NCBI GenBank assembly: GCA_013339895.1
Contig: JABACO010000002.1
Coordinates: 15,118,713-15,182,712 of the forward strand
DNA: 64,000 nt
Source: Ephydatia muelleri
Lineage: Eukaryota > Porifera > Demospongiae > Spongillida > Spongillidae
Direction of reading: 5' to 3'
In this document: in pieces, positions 35,590-46,012 of the stretch
Position numbering within the stretch: position 1 is the first letter of the stretch
How the letters are laid out: each line of letters opens with the position of its first letter
Translations under genes and position numbers: made by a program
The notes under the pieces: model-generated
The model's database searches: none
Told to the model about the DNA's origin: nothing
Seen by the model: only the letters and a program-made list of their open reading frames with translations

Positions 35590-36026
35590 CACTCATGTCC
35601 TCCATTTCTGGCCATGTTCTGTGAGTGGCAGGAACTGCGGCACCACGAGTAAAACACATATTCTTACGTGAAAAAGATTGATCGTTTCATTCTTCCATCT
35701 TTTGTTACCACTTATAAGGGCGGAAAATAAGATACGAAGGGCCGACTGAATGGCATTTTTCGCGCCATTTGGAGAGTACGATATTCGCGTAGCGAAGTGT
35801 GGGATCACTCTACGCGTTGGGACATGCGTTTTTAAGATATTATTAAAAAAGAACTGGTTTTACTAGTTACAAATGGTCTCAAGATGTGCATTACTGCTAC
35901 AAGTTTTGCATTTTTTATGGGTGAAATTTTAATGAGATGGCGGCTAGCCATGTTTGACTTTATTGAACCGTAAATAATGCCACCGTGTTCTATTTATAAG
36001 CCTTTTGTCCACTCGAAACAGCCGTG
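35590..36026 (-). repeat. Right terminal region of element A
   Basis: Inverted relative to 39665-40090 with about 85-90% agreement by eye. The terminal 27 bp are identical in the two copies: CACGGCT, an 11-nt spacer, then ACAAAAGGC, read inward from 36026. Confidence 0.85.
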
Positions 36027-36471
36027 ACCTGCGCCTCAGCCGGTCTTTTATCAGCCAACACGCATTCAATCCTGGCCCGCTTCTACTAGTACCGGTACCC
36101 TGAACGGGACAATGAACCATACTGTACTTGCAAGTAATCTGGCGTACGGTAGCATAACCTCCGCAAATAAACGTGGCTGTGCTACGCCAGACTAGCGTGT
36201 AAGTGTGTCTCATTTTTGCTGCACCATGGCCACGCATCAAACGTTGAAACTGGTTGATATTTCTGTTAACTGCAAAGTAAATAAGATTCGCATCTGCAGA
36301 TCGATTGCAGGCTTCCGGTCACACGACTCAGTCTTGGCCAAGTTTTTGGTTCCTCAGCAGTTTGAGCTTCCACGTCACTGTACTTGCCGTGGCCAGACAC
36401 GGAGGACCGTACACAATATGCACGTAATCAGTCTTTAGAGTAGATTCATTCCTGCATGCACCACTTCGACA
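36027..36471. other. Spacer between elements A and C
   Basis: No repeat partner recognised. A 77-codon frame (36205-36438) has no known domain. Confidence 0.35.
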
Positions 36472-36639
36472 CCAGACCCAGATTTCCCAACAGCTGCGGA
36501 CGGATTACATCACCGCTACGTGGAAAGTGGGTCTGGCTCATAGGTCGAACTTTTTGGTTCTGTGGATCTTCGAGCGTTACGCAATCTTTGTATAAATGGG
36601 GTGTCGTTCATAAACTAATTACCCCGTTGTCATAAAATC

Positions 36640-37965
36640 ATTATCGTTGCGGAATAATGTTTGCTCGATATCTGTGTCGGACTCCAAACAAAGAAGAACG
36701 TTGGGAACGCGGTCTTCTAGTGCATGTACCGCGCACCTTGTTAGATTGCGCTGTGAGTTGGGAAGTACCCAACAGGAGGCTAACGGTATATGCCACGGGT
36801 ATATACATGTAAAAGATGCAATAAGGCACTCGAAAGATGCGCAAGATGGGAATGGAAGGGGCCGTTTGGAAGGTGTTATTGAGGACTGGCATACAAAAAT
36901 GTGTGCAAAGAAGGTATGTACATGTACTGTCTTAATTTGGTAATGCCACTGTGCAGCTGCAAGTCACTATGGAGGTTTGTCTGGGTGATGTTGTGGTTGT
37001 GAATAATCAAATGATTATCAATGTAGGTTTTGTGGAGAAGGCTCTACAATGCCTCGTCTGGAGGATAGTGGCACACTATACCAGCTACGAAACTTGGTCA
37101 ACAGAAGAAGTGTGGTAACAGATGTCACCAAAGATATGAACGCATGCATGTGAGGAATTCATTGTCACCTCACATGTCTTTACAAGTACTAAAAGCTTTA
37201 GCATCTACATTAAAAACCTTGCCACATGACCAACTTAATACCAGTCTAGATGCTCTCCTTGAGACTGTTGTGAGCCAATTTATTAACCTAGACTTCCCTT
37301 CAACAGAATCTACTTCACAAGCAGATCATGTCTTTGAATATGCCAAAGAGACATTGTCCATTGGAATGCTAATGTTTGAATTTAAGGATGCAATAAAGGA
37401 GGGGGGTGGCAGACGTGTCCTACACTGTTGGAAGTATTTTTTCCTTTTTTTCCGTTCTACAGGACACAAAAACTACTGTATTGAGGCACTAAACCTCCTG
37501 GCTCAGTACTACTACACCCTTCCTCCCTAGTTAGCAGAGCAGATGCTATGGGGACGATTTATTAATACTCATGGAAGGATTGGGAAAAACATCTCATGTG
37601 ATCTTCACATGGAGCACCTAAATCATATGTGCAAAGATGCAGTCAACCATCTAGAGGCTAATAAAATCCCACAAGCTATAGTAAGAGTTAGTAAAGCATT
37701 GGGTCCACTAACAGATATTCTGGAGCAGTTTGATCACTCGGTGGGAATGCATGTGTAAGGGTCACACACTTGTCGTTCCAATTCCAAAGTTATGCACATT
37801 ATTGTGGAAGAGCTGAGAAAAAGTAACGTGTTTGATGAGATACTGGGTCACAACCATCATAACTTCAACAACTTCCGCTGCAATCAAATGATCACTTGGA
37901 CTGATAGAAAAAGGCTAGACATTTGGATGAAGGACAAACTATCAACTATCTCTCCTTCTCAATGA
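36640..37965 (+). pseudogene. DUF6589-family protein of element C
   Basis: In order the plus strand gives RLEGVIEDWHTKM (about 36870), SGTLYQLRNLVNRRSV and TKDMNAC (about 37070-37145), a central part ending EALNLLAQYYYTLPP (37144-37530), GKNISCDLHMEHLNHMCKD and AIVRVSKALG (37543-37758), and after a stop LRKSNVFDEI and FNNFRCN (to 37965). This is the DUF6589 signature as I know it: DWH near the start, CDLHMEHLN in the middle. At least four stops or frame changes are present. An intron seems to interrupt near 36913-37030. The function of the family is unknown. Its repeated association with mobile DNA makes a role in transposition likely. Confidence 0.65.
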
Positions 37966-38028
37966 ATCTAGTGTTTAGTTGTTCAGACTGCATTAAAATG
38001 CTTGACAATGTTAATTTTATAATTAATT

Positions 38029-38804
38029 TTAATGATATAATTCAACAGGAAATGTTGAACACAAACAGTTGCTGCATGCACAATTCCTAGCACATATATC
38101 ACAACATGCACAAGACCTGGGACTAATCACAGAGAAATCAATTTCAAAGTATGCTGCCAGAAAATGCCTACGACGCATTCCATCACATTTGCAATAATCT
38201 TTCATGTCTCTACATATGTCCGGAGAACTTAGATCTCTATGTCTGACAAAAAGGAGTGCACTGGATGCTTTGCCACTTCGTCCTGCTCGTCCACACTCTT
38301 GCATGTAGGCCTCTAAAGTAGAAGCTAGACCCCAATGGATGCATGATTTGACTGACATCATGACAGTCAAATCCCATGCTAAATGCTATGGTACAGATCA
38401 AAACTCGATGAGGAGTGTCACTTTTGCAAAAAGAAGTAATTATGCAATCCTGAACCTCTTTATCAGTTACATTGGTATACATATCAACCAGTCTAAACCT
38501 TGAAACATTAGGTGCCCCAATAGGTTCAGTCTTTCATTCTTTAGCTGATTTAGAAAAAGTTGGTATAGGATTAAGCAATCTTCAATATGCCTACAGAAAA
38601 TCATAACTCCAGGAAGCTTTGATTCTGTACCTTCATTTTAGTGACTAAAGGCGCTACAAAGTCATGTACACTTACTCCTTCTTTCACCCAATAACACACA
38701 TTTGCTTTAACTGGAGATGCTGAAATAACCGAGGGCTCTCTCATTCCATTAATCAAACTAATCCTTCTTCTTGTGGCAGCTGTTGCTGACTTAATTACGC
38801 TCAA
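38029..38804 (-). pseudogene. RecQ-like helicase of element C, C-terminal half
   Basis: The minus strand reads KSATAATRRRISLI (end of the first helicase lobe, TAT motif), VISASPVKANVCYWV, PGVMIFCRHIEDC, VDMYTNVTDKEVQ, HRVLICTIAFSMGFDCHDV (motif V), then HWGLASTLEAYMQECGRAG (motif VI, with the arginine finger region of RecQ helicases), and a Cys cluster CACCDICARNCAC resembling the RecQ zinc element. Frameshifts lie near 38505 and 38360. The ATP-binding GK(S/T) and DEAH motifs would lie beyond 38804 and are absent. In RecQ proteins this activity unwinds DNA 3' to 5'; here the gene is dead. Confidence 0.7.
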
Positions 38805-38963
38805 TTACACTCTATTACGCACAATTACACTAAGCGACTGCGACGTCACAACGAGCTGCAATTTCATTGGTTCTCCAAAATCTAAAGTTCGACCTATGAA
38901 CCAGACCCACTTTCCACGTAGCGGTGATGTAATCCATCGCAGCTGTTGGGAATCTGGGTCTGG

Positions 38964-39664
38964 GTATGAGACTACATGTATTATAGGTCTACTTCGTACA
39001 TATAAGTAGAGACTAGCACTGTTTGCAATCCTGCGTTACGTATACAGGCAGGAGCTTGGACTTGTGGACGTTTATCCTGCGTTACGTATACAGGCAGGAG
39101 CTTGGACTTTTGGACTTTTTACACAGAACGGTTGAATTGTCATATGGGCTCAGGTAGCGTTGTGTAAACTTACCACGGGTGCAGACCTTACAGTTGTGGC
39201 TAGATAAAAACTCCATCTGTAGACTTTCACTGCATCATAAGCAGAGATAATATATATATTATCTCTGTCATAAGAGACTTTGAATCGCCTCTTCAAAGAG
39301 TGTCAAATAGATTATCAGTGATAAGTGTTAATTGCACGTAAATTGATTTAGATTGATTGTAAATATGTGGGAGGTTATCTCTTTCAGCGATGCATGCAGC
39401 CAGGTGCAAAATTACGTAACGCCCGCCGAAACATTTTTTTTCGTTTTCGTATTCATCATGACTATTACAGTAGCGGCTCGCACATCAGCACATTAGCATG
39501 TTAACACATCAGCAAAATAACTAAATTCATCTGCAAATTGTGCGTGGAAACTGTTAGTTTTCTTAAACTTATTGATTTTTGCCGCTTGCCATCTAACGAC
39601 ATTCACTGCTTATACTGGATACCAATTCAATTAGCTTAGCTCGTGCCATAATGCAGGCTTACAT
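38964..39664. other. Spacer between elements C and B, with a short tandem repeat
   Basis: A 44-bp unit starting CCTGCGTTACGTATACAGGC occurs twice (39029-39109). A short palindrome GAGATAATATATATATTATC lies at about 39242-39267. No gene seen. Confidence 0.6.
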
Positions 39665-40090
39665 CACGGCTGTTTCGAGTGGACAAAAGGCTTATAAATA
39701 GAACACACTGACATCATTTACGGTTCAAGTCAATCATGCCTAGCCACCATCTCATTAAAAGTTCACCCATCAAAAATGCAAAAATTTTAGCAGTAATGCA
39801 CATCTTGAAACCATTTCTAACAAGTAAAACTAGTTTGGTTTTTATTCTCAGTTAAACGCATGTCCCAACGCGTAGCGTGATTCTACACTTTGCCACGCGC
39901 ATATTGTACTCTCCAAATGGCGCGAAAAATGCCATCCAGTCTGGCCTTCGTAACTTTTTCTTCCGCCCTTATAAGTGGTACAAACAGACGCAGGAGTGGA
40001 ACGATCAATCTTTTTCACGTAAGAATATGTGTTTTACTCGTGGTGCCGCAGTTCCTGCCACTCACAGAAATACATAATAACACACCATCC
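39665..40090 (+). repeat. Left terminal region of element B
   Basis: Same sequence type as 35590-36026 inverted. It begins CACGGCT, then an 11-nt spacer, then ACAAAAGGC. It shares GCCCTTATAAGTGGTA and GTGCCGCAGTTCCTGCC-like blocks with the other end type. Confidence 0.85.
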
Positions 40091-40236
40091 GCTTCATGAA
40101 TAATGCGCACCCCCTCATAATTAGCTATGGAATCCCACCACAAATGCCGATCGGTGGATCTCTGCATGGTATGTGGGTGCAAATTAACTTCATAGAGGAG
40201 TCAAAGCCAAGGGCAAACCACCAAAGCTAGAGCCTA
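40091..40236 (+). pseudogene. N-RAG gene of element B, 5' part
   Basis: It matches 30640-30490 inverted (AATGCGCACC, ATCCCACCACAAATGC, GTCAAAGCCAAGGGCAAACC), that is, the leader and first codons of N-RAG. It stops at the Ginger insertion and continues at 44437 after the duplicated CCTA. Confidence 0.65.
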
Positions 40237-41281
40237 TGTCACAGGAGTACGCGTCCCCCCGGATTACGCGTCCGGCCGGACTCGTGGTCCTAGGATACTA
40301 GGTCCGCCGTTAGGATTACCCGTCCGGCCGGACGCGTGGTCCTAGGATACGAGGTCCCCCATTGCCCCTTGTTGACTTCGTTACCGGTAGCAGGAGGTAT
40401 AGGTAAGCCAAATAAATTAAGCTTTGCCCATAAGCAGCAGATATATATATAATATTATGTAGCTTTGGAAATCAGTATTTATGTACAATATAATATAACA
40501 TCCGATGCCCTAGAATCTCAGTGACGCTGTCAGGATTACCACCACGGACGTTGACACTGACACGTAATAATAACAGGTAAAGTTCTCATGCTGGGCTTCA
40601 TGTAATCGATTGTCATAGTGTATAAAAACAAGTAATTATGCAACAAAATGGGAGAAGTTGTACAAAAAAATTATATTATTTTGTTCGAACAAGGTTATCT
40701 TTTGCGTTCATAATCTATATATCCTAGCCTGTTTTTGCACTGATGGCTCCAGAGTGAAATGGTAATGTGGTTTGGGGATTGATGTGATTTAAGCAACTCT
40801 TTGCATATTTGCAACAGTGTGAAAAAATATTGGCTTGTGTTTATTTGTACTAGGTACTTATTTTATTCTCTTTGTACATTGCTCCTTCCTTTTTTATTAT
40901 GGAACAAATGTCATAAAGTTCCGGGTATAATTATAATACCTTCCTCTCCATCCCCATGTATGCATAGAAAAAAATTACTTTTTTTCTTAACCGATCGTAT
41001 CTCAGTAAAAAAATAAGCGCTATAGTAGTTACTTATAATAAAATTAATATTGAACAAACTTTTATTTCTCAAACAACATAATTGGTTAGTCCTAGCGCTT
41101 AATATGGTGATGGAGATATGCTCGTGTAAAAAAACATTCCATTTTCTCCATGGAGGGCGGAGGGGGTGTTGTATCCGGGACTCTACGGTACGTTTTTGTG
41201 CAGTGTGTACGTTGATAATTAAACAGCACTGATATTTGACATTATTTATCCTCACATTGCCATTTTGTGATCTTCTGTCAG
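40237..41281 (+). other. 5' part of the Ginger element
   Basis: It holds the left TIR (to about 40345) and AT-rich sequence. The expected N-terminal zinc region of the integrase-like transposase was not recognised and may be in a small undetected exon or deleted. Confidence 0.4.
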
Positions 41282-43600
41282 GTTTCTAGTAACATGCACA
41301 GACTATTTTTCAAAATGGCCCGAAGCTCAAGCTCTTCCATACAAATGTGCTGAAGGGATAGCCAATTTCATTTATTCCCTAATTGCTAGGTTTGGCTGTT
41401 TTAAAGTATGCATTTCAGATCAGGGTCGTGAGTTTGTAAATTCACTAAATGAGAAGCTTTTTTTACTGACGGGAACTGAGCATCGTATTGCAAGCGCATA
41501 CCACCCGCAAACCAACGGACTTGACGAAAGAATGAATCAAACTGTTACAAAGTCGCTTGTTAAATATATTAATGCTGATCAAGATGACTGGGACGAACAC
41601 TTAGAATCAGTTCTTTTCTCATATCATACAAGTGTTCATGCTACAACTAAATACACACCCTTTTTTCTTATGTACGGTAGAGAAGCAATATTACCCATCC
41701 AGCTACACACCAGTAATGTGGATAATGGTCATGCAATCCCAGAAATTGAAAGTGAAGCTCAGAGGCATGCTGCAAGGCTGGATACGATACGCACTGAGAC
41801 TTTTATGAAAGTTGCATCTAACATTGAAAATGCTCAAGCTAAACAAAAGCTTTACTATGACCGCAAGCATGCAAAGGCAGAATTCAAACTACGAAGCCCA
41901 GTTCTTTTAAGAAATATGATAAAGCTTTCTCGAAAAGGAGGGAAAATGGATGATGAGTGGACAGGCCCTTTTACAATAGCTGAAGTGTGTGATAAGGGGT
42001 TGTATTTATTAAAGAATGAATACGGCAAGGTTTTAAAAAATTTATATAATTCAATCCAGTTGAAAACATATGAAGAAAGGCAAATTTATGAAGCTGCTAG
42101 TGATCTAGGACAAGTTCATGCTGGTGCTAGTGACGAGGAGATAGCAAGCAAAATTGAACAGGATTTTACTGCATCTCACAATGAAGAAAGTGCAAGCAAA
42201 GAGAGACTGGCCATAGGTGTGACTGATTCTCACAATGAAAAAATCTATGGCAATGAAATTTCTACTCGTGAACTGCTTCATGAGCAATTGTTTTCACCAC
42301 AATTGTTTCGATTATGGCGAACAGGTGCCAATGAACTTGCATTTAATCCAGCAGAAGATGATGATGCTTTGAAGTAAGTTATTCAGTCTTTAACACGTTA
42401 TTTTATGTACGTTATGTAAATTTATATACTCGTACATGTATTTCCTAAGTACACCGGTATAAAAATATTACCTTACTTGGTTTTACTTTTTTTTAGACAA
42501 CTGGATTAAATTCTGAAGCTGGTGAATATGCCCTGAACAAGGATCTTATTGTAGAGCACTGGCTGACTCATCGTGCATATAATAAAGAAGCACCTTTAAG
42601 AGATTTCTGCAGAGGGCAGTTTGTAATAATAAATGAAAAACTTTCCGAAGAGTTTGATCATTTCAGAAAGCATGACATTAATGGAAGTTTCTATCCAGTG
42701 GAGTCTCTTCAACTTCTGGAGTGTTGGTTCAAATCCAGTGGCATTAGTATTAAGACCATTATTAGATATGGCAAAAGATACTTCCTAATGTCTGCAGCGA
42801 ATATTGATGCATTCTGTCAGTGGGTTATGGAGACAAGAATGATGTACAATAAAGATGGTGTGGTTCTTGACAGCCTAAACTTAGCCAGTAAGCCAGATTT
42901 GAATGTTTGCGCCTTTGGATTCATTAAATTACGACCTGATAATTGTACAACGAATGAAGCAAAAGTTAGCATGAATGATTGTGATGAGGAGAAACAACAA
43001 AGTAAGAAAACCAGTGATGAAGAGAAGCCGATAAAGAAAGCCAGAAAGGTTAGATGTCGTAAACAATGGATGGAAGTGGAAGATGTTAAGCTCTATGAAG
43101 AACACAGATGCATCCTGGAGAGTAACAAGTGGGTAGATGATGTGCTGATTAATGCTTCACAGTTCCTTCTCCATAGCCAATATGGCCGACCGGGATTTCA
43201 AGCAACAACCTTGGCTTATAATTTAAGATTCGATGTAATGAGAGAATTCATTCAAATTCTACACAATGGAGAAGATCATTGGGTGACTATTTCGACCATT
43301 GGATTGCCATCTGGCCACGTGAACGTTTTCGATAGTCTTTATGACACCTGCAATAGTTTTATCATTGAACAAATATGTGCAATTCTATGTACACCTAACG
43401 ATGCGGTACATCTCCATTTCATGGATACTGTAAAGCAAACCAATCATTCTGACTGCGGCCTATATGCCATTGCTTTTGCCGTAGATCTATGCTCTGGTCA
43501 AGACGTGTGTAAAAGGAACTATAGTGCAGTACTGATGCGTCCACAAAAAGAAGAAGAAGAAGATTTGAGCAATTATTTTTGGTTGTATGTATTCATTTAG
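41282..43600 (+). CDS. Ginger1 transposase: integrase core, GPY/F motif and Ulp1-like protease
   Basis: After an AG acceptor (CTTCTGTCAG) the first exon (41282 to about 42373) encodes an integrase core: LVTCTDYFSKWPEA (first Asp), ISDQGREFVNS (second Asp), HPQTNGLDERMNQT (Glu). DEWTGPFTIAEV, the GPY/F-type motif, follows. An intron of about 120 bp precedes the second exon (42497-43600), whose C-terminal half is a cysteine protease of the Ulp1/C48 type: His in GEDHWVTIS, Asp in VNVFDSLYD, Cys in HSDCGLYAIAF. The acidic Lys-rich stretch near residue 105 of the second part is a linker. The core triads are intact. The reading phase across the intron is not clean by my reading, and the N-terminus is missing. 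Role: cut-and-paste transposition; the protease may act on SUMO-like or other substrates (inference). Confidence 0.8.
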
Positions 43601-43639
43601 TTCCATCATTAATTTATTACACATTTTGTTTACAAAATA

Positions 43640-43860
43640 GAAGATTTACTCCATTTCCTGCTTCAGATTGTCCAATTAGTAGTCGTGCTATAGCACAAAA
43701 AAAGAGCGTACACGTGAGGTGTACATTGTAGGATGCCAGATGCTGGATTAATGATTCAGTGCAATTCTTGTAAAGAATGGTTCCACAAAGAATGTGACAT
43801 ATCCATTCCAAAGAAGCGTGGAACAATAAAAAATACAAATGGAATAGTAAAAAATGTCAG
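43640..43860 (+). pseudogene. Ginger1 C-terminal PHD finger exon
   Basis: After an acceptor-like AAAATAG the sequence reads RRFTPFPASDCPI and, with a frame change near 43720, HCRMPDAGLMIQCNSCKEW then FHKECD, a PHD-type C4HC3 pattern. This follows the Ulp1 domain as the last domain of such transposases. The frame change suggests damage. Confidence 0.55.
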
Positions 43861-44436
43861 CCCAAATGAACATTATTTTTTATGCATACTCGTTTCATGT
43901 ATTTATCACTGACATGTTGTATGATCAGATATATCGTTTAATAATCTATTAAAAACCACGATAAGCTATAGGTACATGTATAATCTATATTGAAAACCTT
44001 GATAAGCTATATTATTATTATTATTATAAAAGAACTATAACTACATGAAACACCACTACTAAAGAACTATTATACTACCCTGACCATGATGGCTATATAG
44101 CATACCATGCATGTGCATGTAGCTAGCTCAGCTTAGAATTATATTTTTGGGTACAATGACTATATATAGGAAAATGCTACAATAATACCATTAACTAGTA
44201 TACATATTAGACTAGACTTGGTGATAAGTGAAAAGATAATAATGCTATATTGGGGACATGCTATCCTAGCATACGCTGTCCGGGGGGACAGCTACTCCTA
44301 AGGAGGGACACACTATCCTAGAATACGTTGTCCGGGGGGACAGTGGCTCCTAGGACTGGTTGTCCGGCGGACCTAGTATCCTAGGACCCCGAGTCCGGCC
44401 GGACGCGTACGTCGGGGGACGCGTACTCCTGTGACA

Positions 44437-45590
44437 CCTACATACCAGTGCAGCACCTACACTGATAGTCTTTAGTCTCAGTATCTCAACAGACCAGAAG
44501 GAGATCCACCCACAATTGTTCTGCACATTTGTGCCATAAGGCAATGTTGAGGTTGCAGGTGTAAGAACCAATGCAAGTGCAGCCATATAACTGGTCCACA
44601 CACACTGCTGACACTTGTAAGGTACAGGTTCATGTAGCTTATGCTGTAGGCATGTAAACCATTTTACAAGTATAGCAGCTATGGTACACACCAACAGGCA
44701 TCATGGCTGTGATAGACCACCTGCTATTATCACCAAAGTACTGGTGCTTTCTGTGTCAACAAAACAGATATTGTCAATGGTAGATGCAGTTAAGTGTTCA
44801 ATTTGTTTGTACATGCTACATCAACATATAGAGCTACCATGCCATGCCTATGTTTGTAGCTCGTGTCTTAAGGAGTGGATTCGTGTCACTATTCAGTCAC
44901 CAGTCTTCAGCCCGCCGAGCTCATACAGCTTCCAGAGCTTATCATTCGGTTGCTTGGTGAGATAATGGTGCATTGTACATCTAATGGGACAGATGTTATG
45001 GCTTGAGCTTATAACACACCCCATTGCCGTCAGCACAAAAAGCCAGCACAAGTTCTGCATGAACTTCAAAACAGCACAATCCAACCACCTACGGGAGGAG
45101 CAGTAAGTACATACATGCAATGTTACAGTTTCTGTATCAAACTAGCACATGCTTAGAAGCAGTCTCACACTAACACAGAACTTCATTTTAAACAGGCAAT
45201 TTCACACACGTGTACACACCACATGCACACACATGCTCAGAAACAATCTCACACTAACACAGAACTTCATTGCATTTTTATTTTAACAGGCAATGCTATC
45301 AAGGATTTTTTAATACCTTTGATGCCAAGTTCAAAGGTACAAGAAGAACTATAAAAGTGCACATCCAAGAACACCACATGTTGGATTGCATTCGTTCCCA
45401 CCTCGCTGGATGTGGGTTGATAGGTGAGAAGGGGGCCGAGTCTATCCACTCCTAGTTCAACAGCCTTGCAGCTACGTATAAAACCATCCCTGATCCAATA
45501 GACAGGCTGAAGTGAATTATGAAGGAACACTACTTAAAGGTCTCTCTTCAAATTCAGAGTGCCACACTTCCTAAACTTAAGCTTACGTAG
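44437..45590 (+). pseudogene. N-RAG gene of element B, main part
   Basis: It resumes after the Ginger insertion and matches element A's N-RAG inverted. The zinc segment (44440-44630) is frameshifted. The RING exon (44681-44965) reads KCSICLYMLHQHIELPCH and CSSCLKEW, then loses about 60 nt relative to A, which removes the last RING Cys pair. The last exon (about 45290-45590) gives TFDAKFKGTRRTIKVHIQEH and LIGEKGAESIHS followed by a stop. The last part is better preserved than the middle. It is decayed in all frames. Confidence 0.6.
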
Positions 45591-45769
45591 ATGCAATGCT
45601 CAATAACAGGTACTAATACCATATTTATTCTCATGTTTCTTCTCTAGACAGCACAACCTAATGGATTCAAGAGTGTTTGATGGTGGGCTAAAATGTTGAA
45701 ATGCATGGCATCGTGATTCAGGCATACCAGTACATGTAGGTGAGGTCAATGGCGTCAAACATCGAGGAA

Positions 45770-46012
45770 ATAGGGTAGCGTCAGGTATATTCGCCAGGGG
45801 GGAGTAGTCGCCACCCCCACTTTTAATAGCGCATAAAACCAAAAATAATAAGTTTGGATCTTTCTATATGAGTTTAAAACAACCCTAATAGGCTCCTTTG
45901 TTAGTACCATACACAGTTTTACGCAAGTAACGTTGCTCCGTAGAATAAACAGGGGGGTGGCGAACACTCCTGACGTTATCGCAGGTGGCGATCACTACCT
46001 ACTCTACCCTAT
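45770..46012. repeat. Small TIR insert (MITE-like) in the right end of element B
   Basis: The ends ATAGGGTAGCGTCAGG and CTACCCTAT are inverted, with a second inverted pair TTCGCC/GGCGAA inside. The insert interrupts sequence that is continuous in element A (near 28290). No gene. Confidence 0.6.

Larger units (their letters stand above)
27951..36026 (+). mobile_element. Element A: N-RAG transposon with two divergent genes
   Basis: The right end (35590-36026) finishes ...GCCGTG and equals, inverted, the left end of element B (39665-40090). The left end (27951-28310) equals, inverted, the right end of B (46020-46427), but its outermost 12 bp are missing. Inside are N-RAG (minus, about 28440-30600) and a RAG1/Chapaev-like transposase (plus, 31296-33967), starting about 700 bp apart. 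The CAC start, and the 4-bp duplication seen for B, fit the RAG1/Transib/Chapaev group. From memory this is the type of element called N-RAG-TP in molluscs. Several stops and frameshifts indicate an inactive copy. Confidence 0.75.
36472..38963. mobile_element. Element C: TIR element with DUF6589 and RecQ-like genes
   Basis: The ends are inverted copies over about 80 bp: CCAGACCCAGATT and onward to CATAGGTCGAACTTT at 36472-36552 and 38885-38963. Each arm itself carries CCAGACCC and GGGTCTGG at its two sides. Between them two genes converge: a DUF6589-family protein on plus and a RecQ-like helicase on minus. No target duplication was evident. The N-terminal half of the helicase is missing, so this copy is deleted. 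Both gene families are highly repeated in cnidarian and sponge genomes, from memory. Their enclosure by one TIR pair suggests they belong to one transposon. Confidence 0.6.
40237..44436 (+). mobile_element. Ginger1-type DNA transposon
   Basis: The ends are TGTCACAGGAGTACGCGTC and its reverse complement, with similarity over about 80 bp and further TCCTAGGATA-containing subterminal repeats. CCTA is duplicated on both sides (40233-40236, 44437-44440). The gene is a Gypsy-integrase-like transposase fused to an Ulp1-type protease and a PHD finger. Published Ginger1 elements have TGT...ACA ends, 4-bp target duplications, the GPY/F motif and Ulp1 or OTU domains, so the assignment is secure. Published duplications are CCGG or CCGT; CCTA is a variation. 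Confidence 0.88.

Noticed and set aside
40237..44436. Polinton/Maverick (also has an integrase and a cysteine protease)
   Set aside because: The element is 4.2 kb, has TGT...ACA ends and a 4-bp duplication, and no DNA polymerase B, ATPase or capsid genes; Ginger1 fits better.
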